16,155 bases of DNA. Source: Caldatribacterium sp964426875. GTDB taxonomy: Bacteria > Atribacterota > Atribacteria > Atribacterales > Caldatribacteriaceae. The notes under the pieces are model-generated. The model was given only the letters and a program-made list of their open reading frames with translations. It searched no databases and was not told the origin of the DNA. The stretch's first letter is position 1, and each line of letters begins with the position of its first letter. The stretch lies in assembly GCA_964426875.1 (NCBI GenBank), contig CAYRSB010000031.1, positions 1-16,155 of the forward strand, read 5' to 3'. The position numbers were made by a program, and so were the translations under genes. Positions 1 to 6,673 of the stretch are shown piece after piece.

Positions 1-5
1 TGCTC

Positions 6-70
6 CTCCGCAAGAGAGAAATACAAGGTTGCTTCGGAAACGAAAAGACGACCTCCAACGACTTCGTCGG
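6..70 (+). repeat. Direct repeat, copy 1 (65 bp)
   Basis: This copy aligns with 172-237 with about five substitutions and a single one-base indel. Both contain the uninterrupted shared core gaggttgcttcggaaacgaa or its one-base variant, followed by aagacgacctc and caacgact. The near identity contrasts with the more decayed repeat units between the copies, which suggests a relatively recent duplication or ongoing homogenisation. Confidence 0.8.
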
Positions 71-161
71 ATTGCTTCACCAAGCGAGAATGCGAGGTTC
101 GCAATGACAGAAAGGGGCGTCGTCGCAAGGGATTCCGAAGGAGCCCTGTGGCAGCCTTGCC
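69..161. repeat. Degenerate palindromic intergenic repeat units
   Basis: The ends ggattgcttc (69-78) and gcaatgaca (101-109), then gtcgcaaggga and gtggcagccttgcc (to 161), match the general plan of the common bacterial repeats that read as gtcattgcgag...gtggcaatct and its complement. The interior is decayed. No transposase is nearby, so the units would be non-autonomous. The family assignment is recognition by eye and has not been searched. Confidence 0.45.
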
Positions 162-171
162 TTTCAGACTT

Positions 172-237
172 CTCCGCAAGAGGAAAACACGAGGTTGCTT
201 CGGAAACGAAAAGACGACCTCGCAACGACTTTGTCGG
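172..237 (+). repeat. Direct repeat, copy 2 (66 bp)
   Basis: Second copy of the repeat at 6-70. It keeps an extra g in the acctcgcaacgac segment, which restores the familiar cctcgcaacgac edge of the intergenic repeat family. Confidence 0.8.
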
Positions 238-377
238 TGGTGAAGAGAAGCAGGCAATGGACCTTTCTCTGTCATTGAACGAAGGAGTGATAGGGGAGAC
301 TTTCGCGAAAAGGGAAAACGACCCCTGGAATGAGAGACAATCAAAACTCCAGCCCCGGCGATGAAAATGGGGGAGTA

Positions 378-839
378 CTACGGGGTGGGGAAGAAGGTGG
401 TGAAATAAAAGGAGAGGAGGCGGTCGCCGAAAAAGAGGGCGCAGATGGCCCCGGCACTCAAAAAGGGGGCGAAAGGGAGGCGGTCTTTGGGGGTTTTGCG
501 GTGAAGGAGAAGGAGAACACCACCTACCACGCCGCCGCTCATGAAGGCAAGGAAGGCGGAAAGAAGGGCCAATTTCCACCCCAAAAAAAGCCCGATAGCT
601 CCGGAGAGCTTCACGTCTCCAAAGCCCATGCCCCGGGGGAAAAGGGAGTGCAGGAGGAAAAAGAAGCCAAAAAGAACCAAAGCCCCCAAAAGATGGGGAA
701 TTTTCTCCTGGGCGGTGACAAGGCGGAGAACCCCCAAAAAAAGCACTGCTCCCACGGACCAATCGGGGATGCGAAAGGTCCGAAGGTCAAAGAAGGCGAT
801 GAAAATGAGGAAGGCAGCAAAAAGAAAGGAAAGAATCAT
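378..839 (-). CDS. Short prepilin peptidase (A24 aspartic protease), no methylase domain
   Basis: Membrane aspartic protease that removes the positively charged leader from type IV prepilins at the cytoplasmic face. With the ATG at 839 it has 153 residues. The two catalytic aspartates are visible: D18 in FFDLRTFRIPD and D75 in the GFGDVKL (GxGDxK) motif. Four to six hydrophobic segments fill the rest. Full PilD enzymes are about 250-290 residues and carry an N-terminal N-methyltransferase region, usually with a four-Cys zinc site. Both are absent, so this resembles the catalytic half alone (CpaA/TadV-like size). A TTG at 863 would add eight residues but lies inside a perfect palindrome. The ATG at 839 has GGAG ten bases upstream, within that palindrome's 3' arm. 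It follows the pseudopilin gene, its likely substrate. Confidence 0.88.
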   Translation of the reverse strand: MILSFLFAAFLIFIAFFDLRTFRIPDWSVGAVLFLGVLRLVTAQEKIPHLLGALVLFGFFFLLHSLFPRGMGFGDVKLSGAIGLFLGWKLALLSAFLAFMSGGVVGGVLLLLHRKTPKDRLPFAPFLSAGAICALFFGDRLLSFYFTTFFPTP

Positions 840-849
840 AGCCAGAGTT

Positions 850-875
850 CTCCCGGGGGCCAAGGCCCCCGGGAG
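850..875 (-). promoter_or_regulatory. Perfect 12-bp palindrome covering the peptidase ribosome-binding site
   Basis: Arms ctcccgggggcc (850-861) and ggcccccgggag (864-875) are exact reverse complements with a two-base centre. In the minus-strand RNA the 3' arm ends in GGGAG, the only Shine-Dalgarno sequence for the peptidase ATG at 839. Folding would hide that site. No T-run follows directly, so it is not a standard terminator. It may limit peptidase translation or act as a processing or attenuation site between pilin and peptidase. The role is inferred. Confidence 0.6.
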
Positions 876-918
876 GGAGATTTGGATTCACAGCTACAAG
901 AATCTGCTGCCGTTATGC

Positions 919-1395
919 TCATGATGCAGGAGTCGGAGTCGCCGTCCAGCTGAGCTCTCCGCCGCCTGTTGGCGCAGCGGTTACCTCTTCAATCACCGCT
1001 CCTGCACTAACTTTGATGTATATAGTGCCCTTCCCAGGGACATTGTATGGATTAGGGTCGTAGATGGTGTAGTCATCGCCATTTGTGGTTCCTGCGTATC
1101 GGTAGTACCCTCCCTTGGGACTCTGGGGAGCCTTGGGGATGTTGGCACTGAGCCAGGTAATAGCACCACTCGCGTCCGTTGGATACGGATACTCGCTGTG
1201 CTCGGTAGCGTAGAGTTCCATGGCGCTTGCCAGGTTGTGGAGGTTGGCTTTGCTGGCATTGAGCGCAGCGGTTTCCCTGGCGGTGAGGTACCTCGGCACC
1301 GCTATGGCGATGAGGAACCCTAAAATGGCCACCACCACGATGAGCTCAATCAGGGTAAAACCCTCTTCTTTCTTCTCTTTTCTTGCCAGACGCAC
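919..1395 (-). CDS. Type IV pseudopilin / pilin (GspG/PilA-like)
   Basis: Fibre-forming prepilin of the type IV pilus or type II secretion family. The leader MRLARKEKKEEG is followed by the class III cleavage site G|FTLIEL, so mature residue 1 is Phe and Glu5 is present. A hydrophobic helix and then a GspG-like head (YPYPTDASG near the middle, YTIYDPNP later) follow. There is no cysteine pair, and the C-terminus is Thr/Pro/Ala-rich. Start choice: a GTG at 1404 overlaps its own Shine-Dalgarno AGGAGGTG, whereas the GTG at 1395 sits eight bases after AGGAGG, giving 158 residues with a 12-residue leader. The gene lies between pilC and the prepilin peptidase. The strong ribosome site fits an abundant structural protein. 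Whether it is the major pilin or a minor pseudopilin cannot be told from sequence alone. Confidence 0.9.
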   Translation of the reverse strand: MRLARKEKKEEGFTLIELIVVVAILGFLIAIAVPRYLTARETAALNASKANLHNLASAMELYATEHSEYPYPTDASGAITWLSANIPKAPQSPKGGYYRYAGTTNGDDYTIYDPNPYNVPGKGTIYIKVSAGAVIEEVTAAPTGGGELSWTATPTPAS

Positions 1396-1409
1396 GGTTT
1401 TCACCTCCT

Positions 1410-1460
1410 GAAAGTTTTATATTTCCTAAGGATTCCCGATATTAACCAAAGCAAACTTTC
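1410..1460 (-). promoter_or_regulatory. Pilin leader inverted repeat
   Basis: GAAAGTTT (1410-1417) and AAACTTTC (1453-1460) are perfect 8-bp inverted arms about 35 bases apart in the pilC-pilin gap. In minus-strand RNA the 3' arm directly abuts the pilin Shine-Dalgarno AGGAGG. The loop is A+T-rich with TATAAA- and TAATAT-like stretches that could also serve as a -10 box, but I see no good -35. Confidence 0.4.
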
Positions 1461-1476
1461 CCTTCTCTCTACATCT

Positions 1477-2709
1477 CTACATCCCCCCTCCTGACATTCC
1501 CTGGGCAGCGAGCTCAAAGAGGGGCATGAAGAAGGCCAAAAGTACAAGGAGGACTCCTGCGCCGATGACAAGGGTTAAGATGGGCTCGATGGTGGCGGAG
1601 AACCTTCCCACGAATATGCCAATCTCCTTGTCGTAGAGCTCGGAAGTCTTCCCCAGGGTGAGTTCCAGGTTTCCCGATTCTTCACCCACACTGACCATCT
1701 GAATCACAAAGGGCGGGAAAAAGGGATGGAGGGACAGGCTCTGGGTGAGGTTCTGTCCCCGACGGATGTCCTCGGCCACAGACTGCAAGAGTTCAGCCAC
1801 ATAGGAATCTCCCAAGGCTTCGGCGGTGACTTCAAGGGCCTGGACCATGGGCATGCCGCTCCGCACTAAGGCATTGAGTATCCAGGCAAAGCGGGAGAGG
1901 ATGAGCTTGCGGAAGAGCTGTCCCAAAAGGGGCAAGCGGTGCTTGCGCTCATCCCACCACCTCCGGCCCTTGGGGGACCTGACGTAGAGGAAGAAGAGGA
2001 GGAGGGCCCCAAAAAGCCCCCCGTAAATGAGGTACCAGTTGGTGCTTATAAAATGAACCAGGGTGAGCATGAGCCGAGTGATGAAGGGCAGGGTGATGTT
2101 GAAGCTCTCGAAGAGAAGGATAAACTGGGGAAAGACGAAGTAGACCAGGAAAAAGGAGGCTACAATCATGGCCGCCACAAGAATCATGGGGTAGTAGAGG
2201 GCCGACTGGACTTTGTCCCGTAGGTCCTTCTCCCACTCCAGGTAATCGGCCAGCCTTCCCAGGGTCCAGTCCAGGTTACCGCCGGCCTCTCCGGACTGGA
2301 CCATGCCCCGAATAACCCGGTTGAAGACCCTGGGATAGTCAGCCAGGGCCTGGGAGAGAGAGTACCCCCGTTCAATTTTGGAGGCCACCTCGGCGATGAC
2401 CTTGGAAAAATAGGGGTTCTCGGACTGCCGAGAGAGGCCCTGGAGAGCGGAAAGGAGCGGAACTCCAGCCTCAAGCATCACCGAAAGTCCCCGGACGAAG
2501 TTGGCAAGCTCTGCAAGCTTCACGGACCCTGTTCCAAAAAGGGAGAGACTCTGCTTTTGGGAAACTCCGACCTTCTCCTCCTCGATGAAGGTGACAAAGA
2601 ACCCCTGCTCCCGCAGGGTGAGGACGGCCTCCCGGACACTGGGAGCCTCAATCCTCCCCGAAGAAACATTCCCGTTTCGGTTGGCCACGCGATAGGTGTA
2701 CACTGGCAT
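1477..2709 (-). CDS. pilC: Type IV pilus inner-membrane platform protein PilC (GspF family)
   Basis: Polytopic inner-membrane protein that couples the PilB and PilT motors to pilin insertion or extraction. It has 410 residues, close to the usual 400. Two T2SSF domains are visible, about 70-192 and 272-394. Each begins with a helix-rich stretch: FVRGLSVMLEAGVPLLSAL and, in the second, RFAWILNALVRSGMPMVQAL. The matching SGEAGGNLDWTL and GEESGNLELTL motifs mark the repeat. Three hydrophobic segments lie near 168-195, 222-243 and 370-397. The ATG start shares its A with the pilT stop (TGATG), so the two genes are translationally coupled. Confidence 0.95.
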   Translation of the reverse strand: MPVYTYRVANRNGNVSSGRIEAPSVREAVLTLREQGFFVTFIEEEKVGVSQKQSLSLFGTGSVKLAELANFVRGLSVMLEAGVPLLSALQGLSRQSENPYFSKVIAEVASKIERGYSLSQALADYPRVFNRVIRGMVQSGEAGGNLDWTLGRLADYLEWEKDLRDKVQSALYYPMILVAAMIVASFFLVYFVFPQFILLFESFNITLPFITRLMLTLVHFISTNWYLIYGGLFGALLLFFLYVRSPKGRRWWDERKHRLPLLGQLFRKLILSRFAWILNALVRSGMPMVQALEVTAEALGDSYVAELLQSVAEDIRRGQNLTQSLSLHPFFPPFVIQMVSVGEESGNLELTLGKTSELYDKEIGIFVGRFSATIEPILTLVIGAGVLLVLLAFFMPLFELAAQGMSGGGM

Positions 2710-3776
2710 CAGGCTTTATTCCTCCAGGTAGCGAATTCTTTGGGGTCGATGGCCCGGGAGCGGGCTTCCTCCCAGGTGACAAGACCCCTTTTATAGAGCT
2801 CAAAAAGCGCCCGGTCCATGGTAACCATGCCCTCGGCGGCGGAGGCCTGCATGATGGTGTAAATCTGGTGGGACTTCCCCTCCCGGATGAGGTTGCGGAT
2901 GGCGATGCTGCCGATCATCACCTCTACGGCGGGGACTCGTCCGAGGCCGTCGCGGCAGGGCAGAAGCTGCTGGGATATAACCCCCTGGAGGCATCCGGCA
3001 AGCTGGACCCGCACCTGGGTTTGCTGGTGGGGAGGGAAGACGTCGACGATGCGGTCGACGGTCTGGGGGGCGTTATTGGTATGGAGGGTGGCCAAAACCA
3101 AATGCCCGGTTTCGGCTGCCTGGAGGGCTATGGCGATGGTCTCGAGGTTGCGCATCTCTCCCACCAGAATCACGTCGGGGTCTTCCCGGAGGGCATGGAT
3201 GAGGGCACTCTCGAAAGAGAGGGTGTCGTTCCCCACCTCTCTCTGGTTGACGATGCTCTTTTTGTGATGGTGCAGGTACTCAATGGGGTCCTCAATGGTG
3301 ATGATGTGGCAGGAACGGGTGGTGTTGATGTAGTCAACCATAGAGGCGAGGGTGGTGGATTTTCCGCTCCCAGTGGGTCCGGTAACCAAAATAAGCCCTC
3401 GGGGGAGCGAGGCCAGGTGTCGAAGTACTTCCCCAGGAAGGTGGAGCTCTTCCATGGTGGGAATCTCATAGCTCAAGGCGCGGATGGCCAAGCCATGGGA
3501 ACCCCGCTGGCGGTAGACGTTTACCCGGAAGCGGCTTAAGTTTGGAACCCCCACGGAGAAGTCAAGCTCAAGGTGTTTCAGAAATTCCTGCCACCTTTCC
3601 TCTCCGGCAAGGGTGCGGGCTAAAGCCTCGGTATCCTCGGGACGAAGGGGAGGATAGTCCAGAGGAACTAACCGCCCATAGATTCTGACTATGGGGGGGA
3701 CACCTGCCGTCAGATGCAGGTCCGAAGCCTTCTTTTCTACCGTTTCCCGAAGGAGGTGGAATATGTCAAAGCTCAC
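2709..3776 (-). CDS. pilT: Type IV pilus retraction ATPase PilT
   Basis: Hexameric cytoplasmic ATPase that drives pilus disassembly and twitching motility. It has 355 residues, the normal size. Visible elements are an N-terminal PAS-like region beginning ASDLHLTAG, the Walker A GPTGSGKST (133-141), an Asp box IEDPIEY, Walker B with catalytic Glu in DVILVGEMRN (about 201-210), the His box TGHLVLATLHTN, and the C-terminal AIRNLIREGK signature (302-311). That signature is typical of true PilT rather than PilB. The GTG start at 3776 has GGAGGG six bases upstream. A 326-bp gap separates it from pilB, so it may have its own promoter. It overlaps pilC by one base. Confidence 0.96.
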   Translation of the reverse strand: MSFDIFHLLRETVEKKASDLHLTAGVPPIVRIYGRLVPLDYPPLRPEDTEALARTLAGEERWQEFLKHLELDFSVGVPNLSRFRVNVYRQRGSHGLAIRALSYEIPTMEELHLPGEVLRHLASLPRGLILVTGPTGSGKSTTLASMVDYINTTRSCHIITIEDPIEYLHHHKKSIVNQREVGNDTLSFESALIHALREDPDVILVGEMRNLETIAIALQAAETGHLVLATLHTNNAPQTVDRIVDVFPPHQQTQVRVQLAGCLQGVISQQLLPCRDGLGRVPAVEVMIGSIAIRNLIREGKSHQIYTIMQASAAEGMVTMDRALFELYKRGLVTWEEARSRAIDPKEFATWRNKA

Positions 3777-3889
3777 CTTCTACCCTCCTTGTAACCTCAA
3801 CAACGCTCAGTTCCGTCCACTCCACCATATATATCGGCAGGACTTTTTTATTCTTTATACCCCTGAGGTAAAAAGGTAGTATCCTGGGA

Positions 3890-3908
3890 ACTGTTTCTCT
3901 AAAACAGT
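3890..3908. repeat. 7-bp perfect hairpin in the pilB-pilT gap
   Basis: actgttt (3890-3896) and aaacagt (3902-3908) pair perfectly around a five-base loop. It lies next to the larger inverted repeat 3910-3951. No T-run follows on either strand, so it is not a clear terminator. Confidence 0.45.
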
Positions 3909-3909
3909 G

Positions 3910-3951
3910 GGTAGCCTCCCTGAAAAAAGGCAAAGAAAGATGGAGGCTACC
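3910..3951. repeat. 10-bp inverted repeat before a small plus-strand ORF
   Basis: ggtagcctcc (3910-3919) and ggaggctacc (3942-3951) are perfect inverted arms with a 22-base spacer. The right arm contains GGAGG, which is the Shine-Dalgarno for the ATG at 3952. A related ggaggctgccatg occurs again at about 4080-4092. The pairing could be an operator, an RNA switch over the ORF's ribosome site, or the end of a decayed element. Confidence 0.45.
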
Positions 3952-4119
3952 ATGCAAAGAGAAAACTACAGGGAAATTGTAGAGAAAGTAGGGGAAGAGA
4001 AGAGGGCAAGGTGGCAGGGCTCTGAGAGGGAGAAGTGGAGAGCAAGAAGACTCGAGGGGGATTGGCCAGAATCAATAGGGGAGGCTGCCATGTTGATTAT
4101 CTCTATGCCTTTGAGGTGA
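3952..4119 (+). CDS. Possible small basic hypothetical protein, 55 aa
   Basis: I do not recognise this protein. It starts at an ATG five bases after GGAGG, which is a good ribosome site, and encodes a Glu/Arg/Lys-rich, probably helical peptide beginning MQRENYREIVEKVGEEK and ending in a hydrophobic MLIISMPLR tail. It converges on pilB and overlaps that gene's 3' end by 17 bases. Arg codons are almost all AGA/AGG, unlike the mixed CGN/AGN use around it, so it may be chance, a remnant, or imported. Support is the ribosome site, the inverted repeat and a weak promoter only. Confidence 0.28.
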   Translation: MQRENYREIVEKVGEEKRARWQGSEREKWRARRLEGDWPESIGEAAMLIISMPLR

Positions 4120-5809
4120 CTCGATACATTTCTTCTAAGGTAGTTACTCCTCGAAGGACTTTCCTTACGGCGTTCTCCCAGAGGGTTTTCATGCCCTTCT
4201 CGCGGGCTTTTTCGGTGAGCTCCTTTTCCGTGGCATTGTGGAGCACCATAGAGCGGATTTCATCATCCGGAACGAGGACTTCGTTCACCGCAATCCGTCC
4301 CCGGTATCCGGTTTTGTTGCAATCCGGACAACCCCTCCCCCGGTAAAGGACGAGGCGGTCTTTCTTGCCCCCCGTGAGCTCAAGGGCCACAGGGCCTTCT
4401 ACCTCAAAGGCCTCCTTGCAGCGTTCGCAGATTTTCCGCACCAGGCGCTGGGCCACCACACCCAAAAGAGCCGAGGCAACAAGGTAGGAGGGAATTCCCA
4501 TCTCCTGCAGGCGCACCAGGGCTCCGGCAGCGGTGTTGGTGTGGAGGGTGGAAAAGACCAGATGTCCGGTGAGGGCAGCGTGGATGGCAATTTCCGCCGT
4601 TTCGTAGTCCCGAATCTCCCCCACCATGATGACATCAGGGTCCTGGCGCAGGATGGAGCGGAGGGCATTGGCAAAGGTGAGGCCTATTTTGGGACGCACC
4701 TGGACCTGATTGATGCCGGGGAGGTGGTACTCCACCGGGTCCTCGATAGTGATGATGTTGATGTCGGGCTTGTTGATGAAGTTCAGGGCCGAATAGAGGG
4801 TGGTGGTCTTCCCGCTTCCGGTGGGGCCGGTGAGGAGTATCATCCCATAAGGGTGCTTGAGGAGATTAGAGAACTTCTCAAGGTCCTCCTCTTCAAAACC
4901 CAGAAGCCCGAGATCGAGAAGAAGAGCGGACTTGTCGAGAATCCGCATGACGATTTTTTCTCCGAAGACGGTGGGCAGGGAAGAAACCCGGAAATCTACG
5001 GTGCGGGTGTTCACCGTTACCTGGAAGCGGCCGTCCTGAGGCAGGCGGCGCTCAGCGATATTCATGCGGGAGAGGATTTTGATGCGGGAAGAGATGGCCG
5101 GATGGACCCTGATGGAGGTAGAGGTGATGTCGTGGAGAATGCCGTCGATCCGGAAACGAATGCGGACCTGGTCTTCCTGGGGCTCGATGTGGATGTCGCT
5201 TGCTCCGGAGCGGATGGCCTGGAGAATAATCATGTTGACCACCCGGACAATGGGTGCTTCCTCCCCTAAAGCCACCAGCTGGTCGATCTTGAGCTCCTCC
5301 TCTCCTTCAGGGAAGACGAGGGCTTCCCGGGTCTCGGCTTCCCTGATGAGCTCCTCCACCGACTCTCCCACCCCGTAGTAGGCATCAAGGACCTTCTCGA
5401 TGTCCTGCGGTGTAGCCACAACAGGCCTGACCTCTCTTTTTGTCATGAGTCGCACCCGATCAAGTGTCACCACGTCCACAGGGTTGGCCATGGCAAGAAT
5501 AAGAGCTCGGCCCTCCTCGGCAACGGGAACCACCTGGTTCTGCCGGCAGAATTTCTCGGGAAGCAGAGTCACAATCCGGGGGTCGATGACGTAGCTATCA
5601 AGATCCACGTACGGTGCCCCAACCTGCTCGGCCAGGGCCTGGTAAATTTCCTGGCTCTCCACAAGGCCCATCTTCCTGAGGACTTCCCCGAGCCTTTCCC
5701 CGGTCTTTTTTTGAACCCTCAGGGCCTCTTCAAGCTGTTCCTGAGTTATCTTGTGCTTGGAGAGGAGGATTTCCCCTATTTTTTGATGACGATGGCTTGA
5801 GTCCTCCAC
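4103..5809 (-). CDS. pilB: Type IV pilus extension ATPase PilB (GspE family)
   Basis: Cytoplasmic hexameric ATPase powering pilin polymerisation. It has 568 residues, the usual PilB length. An N-terminal GspII_E_N/MshEN-type domain (about 1-150, starting IGEILLSKHKITQEQLEEAL) is followed by the T2SSE core. The core has a SGASDIHIEP motif, Walker A GPTGSGKT (328-335), Asp box IEDPVEY, Walker B Glu in DVIMVGEIRD (about E398) and His box TGHLVFSTLHTN. A tetracysteine zinc site follows (C461-x2-C464 and C494-x2-C497), which separates PilB/GspE from PilT. The GTG start at 5809 lies six bases after the aroE stop region, with AAGGTGA as ribosome site. The MshEN-like N-terminus may bind cyclic-di-GMP in some relatives; I did not verify the binding motif. 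Confidence 0.95.
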   Translation of the reverse strand: MEDSSHRHQKIGEILLSKHKITQEQLEEALRVQKKTGERLGEVLRKMGLVESQEIYQALAEQVGAPYVDLDSYVIDPRIVTLLPEKFCRQNQVVPVAEEGRALILAMANPVDVVTLDRVRLMTKREVRPVVATPQDIEKVLDAYYGVGESVEELIREAETREALVFPEGEEELKIDQLVALGEEAPIVRVVNMIILQAIRSGASDIHIEPQEDQVRIRFRIDGILHDITSTSIRVHPAISSRIKILSRMNIAERRLPQDGRFQVTVNTRTVDFRVSSLPTVFGEKIVMRILDKSALLLDLGLLGFEEEDLEKFSNLLKHPYGMILLTGPTGSGKTTTLYSALNFINKPDINIITIEDPVEYHLPGINQVQVRPKIGLTFANALRSILRQDPDVIMVGEIRDYETAEIAIHAALTGHLVFSTLHTNTAAGALVRLQEMGIPSYLVASALLGVVAQRLVRKICERCKEAFEVEGPVALELTGGKKDRLVLYRGRGCPDCNKTGYRGRIAVNEVLVPDDEIRSMVLHNATEKELTEKAREKGMKTLWENAVRKVLRGVTTLEEMYRVTSKA

Positions 5810-5815
5810 AGGACG

Positions 5816-6673
5816 TCACCTTCTATCGAGCGCTTCCTCCATCACCCCAAGAGGAGCCTCAATCCCGGTAAAGAGGGTGAAACTTCTGGCTCCCTGATGG
5901 AGGAGCATGCGCTTGCCGTCAAAGCTTTTGAATCCCCGCCTTTTTGCCTCTCGCACAAGGGGTGTTCCATCCTGGTGGTACACCACGTCCACCACAACAC
6001 CCCAAGGGGCAAGGCTTTCCCAGGGAACAGGAGGAATTTCTCCTGCCATCCCCAGAGAGGTTGCCTGTATTATACCATCAATCGGGTCCTCAGCTTTACC
6101 GCCTGGGATTCCTTCCCCACCCTCAAGGGCGCTCCAGTCCAGAACTTCACAGCCCACCCCAAGGGTCTTCGAAGCCCATCGCAGTAGTGCCTCTGCCCGA
6201 GACTTAGTGCGGTTAGCAAGGAAAACTTTGCGGACCCCCTTTTCGGCAAGGACAAAAAGCAGGGCCCTAGCCACCCCTCCCGCCCCAAGAAGGAGGAAGG
6301 TTTTCCCCTCCACCTCCACTTTTTCCTCTTCAAGACTCTTTCTGAAACCGTAGACATCGGTGTTGTAGCCTATGAGTCTCTCTTCTTCAGCCACCACGGT
6401 GTTCACCGAGGACACCAGGGCGGCTTCCCCCTGGAGCTTGTCAAGGTAGGAGCATACAGCCTCCTTGTGGGGAAGGGTGACGTTGAAACCCGGGACTTTG
6501 AGGACCCGGAAGGCCAGGACAACTTCCCCAAGGTGCTCAGGGGCAACATCAAAGGCGAGATACACAAAGGGAAGGCGAAGGTGCCGCAGGGCGGCATTCT
6601 GGAAAAGGGGGGAGAGGGAATGGGAGACAGGGTGCCCCAAAAGGGCCAAAAGCTTCGTGTGGGCATCAATCAC
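5816..6673 (-). CDS. aroE: Shikimate dehydrogenase (NADP+) AroE
   Basis: Reduces 3-dehydroshikimate to shikimate with NADPH in aromatic amino-acid biosynthesis. With the GTG at 6673 the protein is 285 residues, the family norm. The start VIDAHTKLLALLGHPVSHSL shows the GHPVxHSLSP substrate motif. The catalytic Lys is K70 in NVTLPHK and the Asp is D106 in GYNTDVYG. The Rossmann nucleotide motif is GAGGVARAL (130-138), then NRTKSRAEAL, QATSLGM and the C-terminal LLHQGARSF. The frame stays open upstream to 7039, but that part lies over yqeG and has no AroE homology. GGGAGGT nine bases before GTG 6673 decides the start. The gene overlaps yqeG by eight bases and is followed closely by pilB. Confidence 0.95.
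   Translation of the reverse strand: MIDAHTKLLALLGHPVSHSLSPLFQNAALRHLRLPFVYLAFDVAPEHLGEVVLAFRVLKVPGFNVTLPHKEAVCSYLDKLQGEAALVSSVNTVVAEEERLIGYNTDVYGFRKSLEEEKVEVEGKTFLLLGAGGVARALLFVLAEKGVRKVFLANRTKSRAEALLRWASKTLGVGCEVLDWSALEGGEGIPGGKAEDPIDGIIQATSLGMAGEIPPVPWESLAPWGVVVDVVYHQDGTPLVREAKRRGFKSFDGKRMLLHQGARSFTLFTGIEAPLGVMEEALDRR

Larger units (their letters stand above)
1..377. other. Gene-free left edge with degenerate intergenic repeats
   Basis: No convincing gene is seen here. Open frames exist on the plus strand (one of 111 codons from 29), but their translation is the Arg/Ser/Ala-rich type produced by palindromic intergenic repeats, and no ribosome-binding site is placed to support them. The stretch holds a 65-bp direct repeat and several degenerate units that begin with ggattgcttc and end near gcaatgaca. 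It lies just downstream of the prepilin peptidase stop. No clear hairpin plus T-run terminator is visible for the pilus genes. Confidence 0.6.
3777..4102. other. 326-bp pilB-pilT intergenic region
   Basis: This is the only substantial break in the minus-strand series. It holds two inverted repeats (3890-3908 and 3910-3951), an A+T-rich patch (3828-3880) that may contain promoters in either direction, and a possible small plus-strand ORF (3952-4119). TTTATA (3854-3859) and TAGTAT (3877-3882) are spaced 17 bases apart on the plus strand, a weak promoter candidate for that ORF. For minus-strand pilT only loose -10-like A+T runs are visible. Confidence 0.5.

Noticed and set aside
29..364. 111-codon plus-strand ORF at the left edge
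   Set aside because: The translation comes from the direct repeats and palindromic units. There is no supporting ribosome site.
3766..3957. 63-codon minus-strand ORF overlapping the pilT start
   Set aside because: It needs a TTG start without a ribosome site and overlaps the well-supported GTG of pilT.
4238..5269. 343-codon plus-strand open frame antisense to pilB
   Set aside because: Shadow of a GC-rich coding strand. The pilB frame carries every expected motif, and this one carries none.
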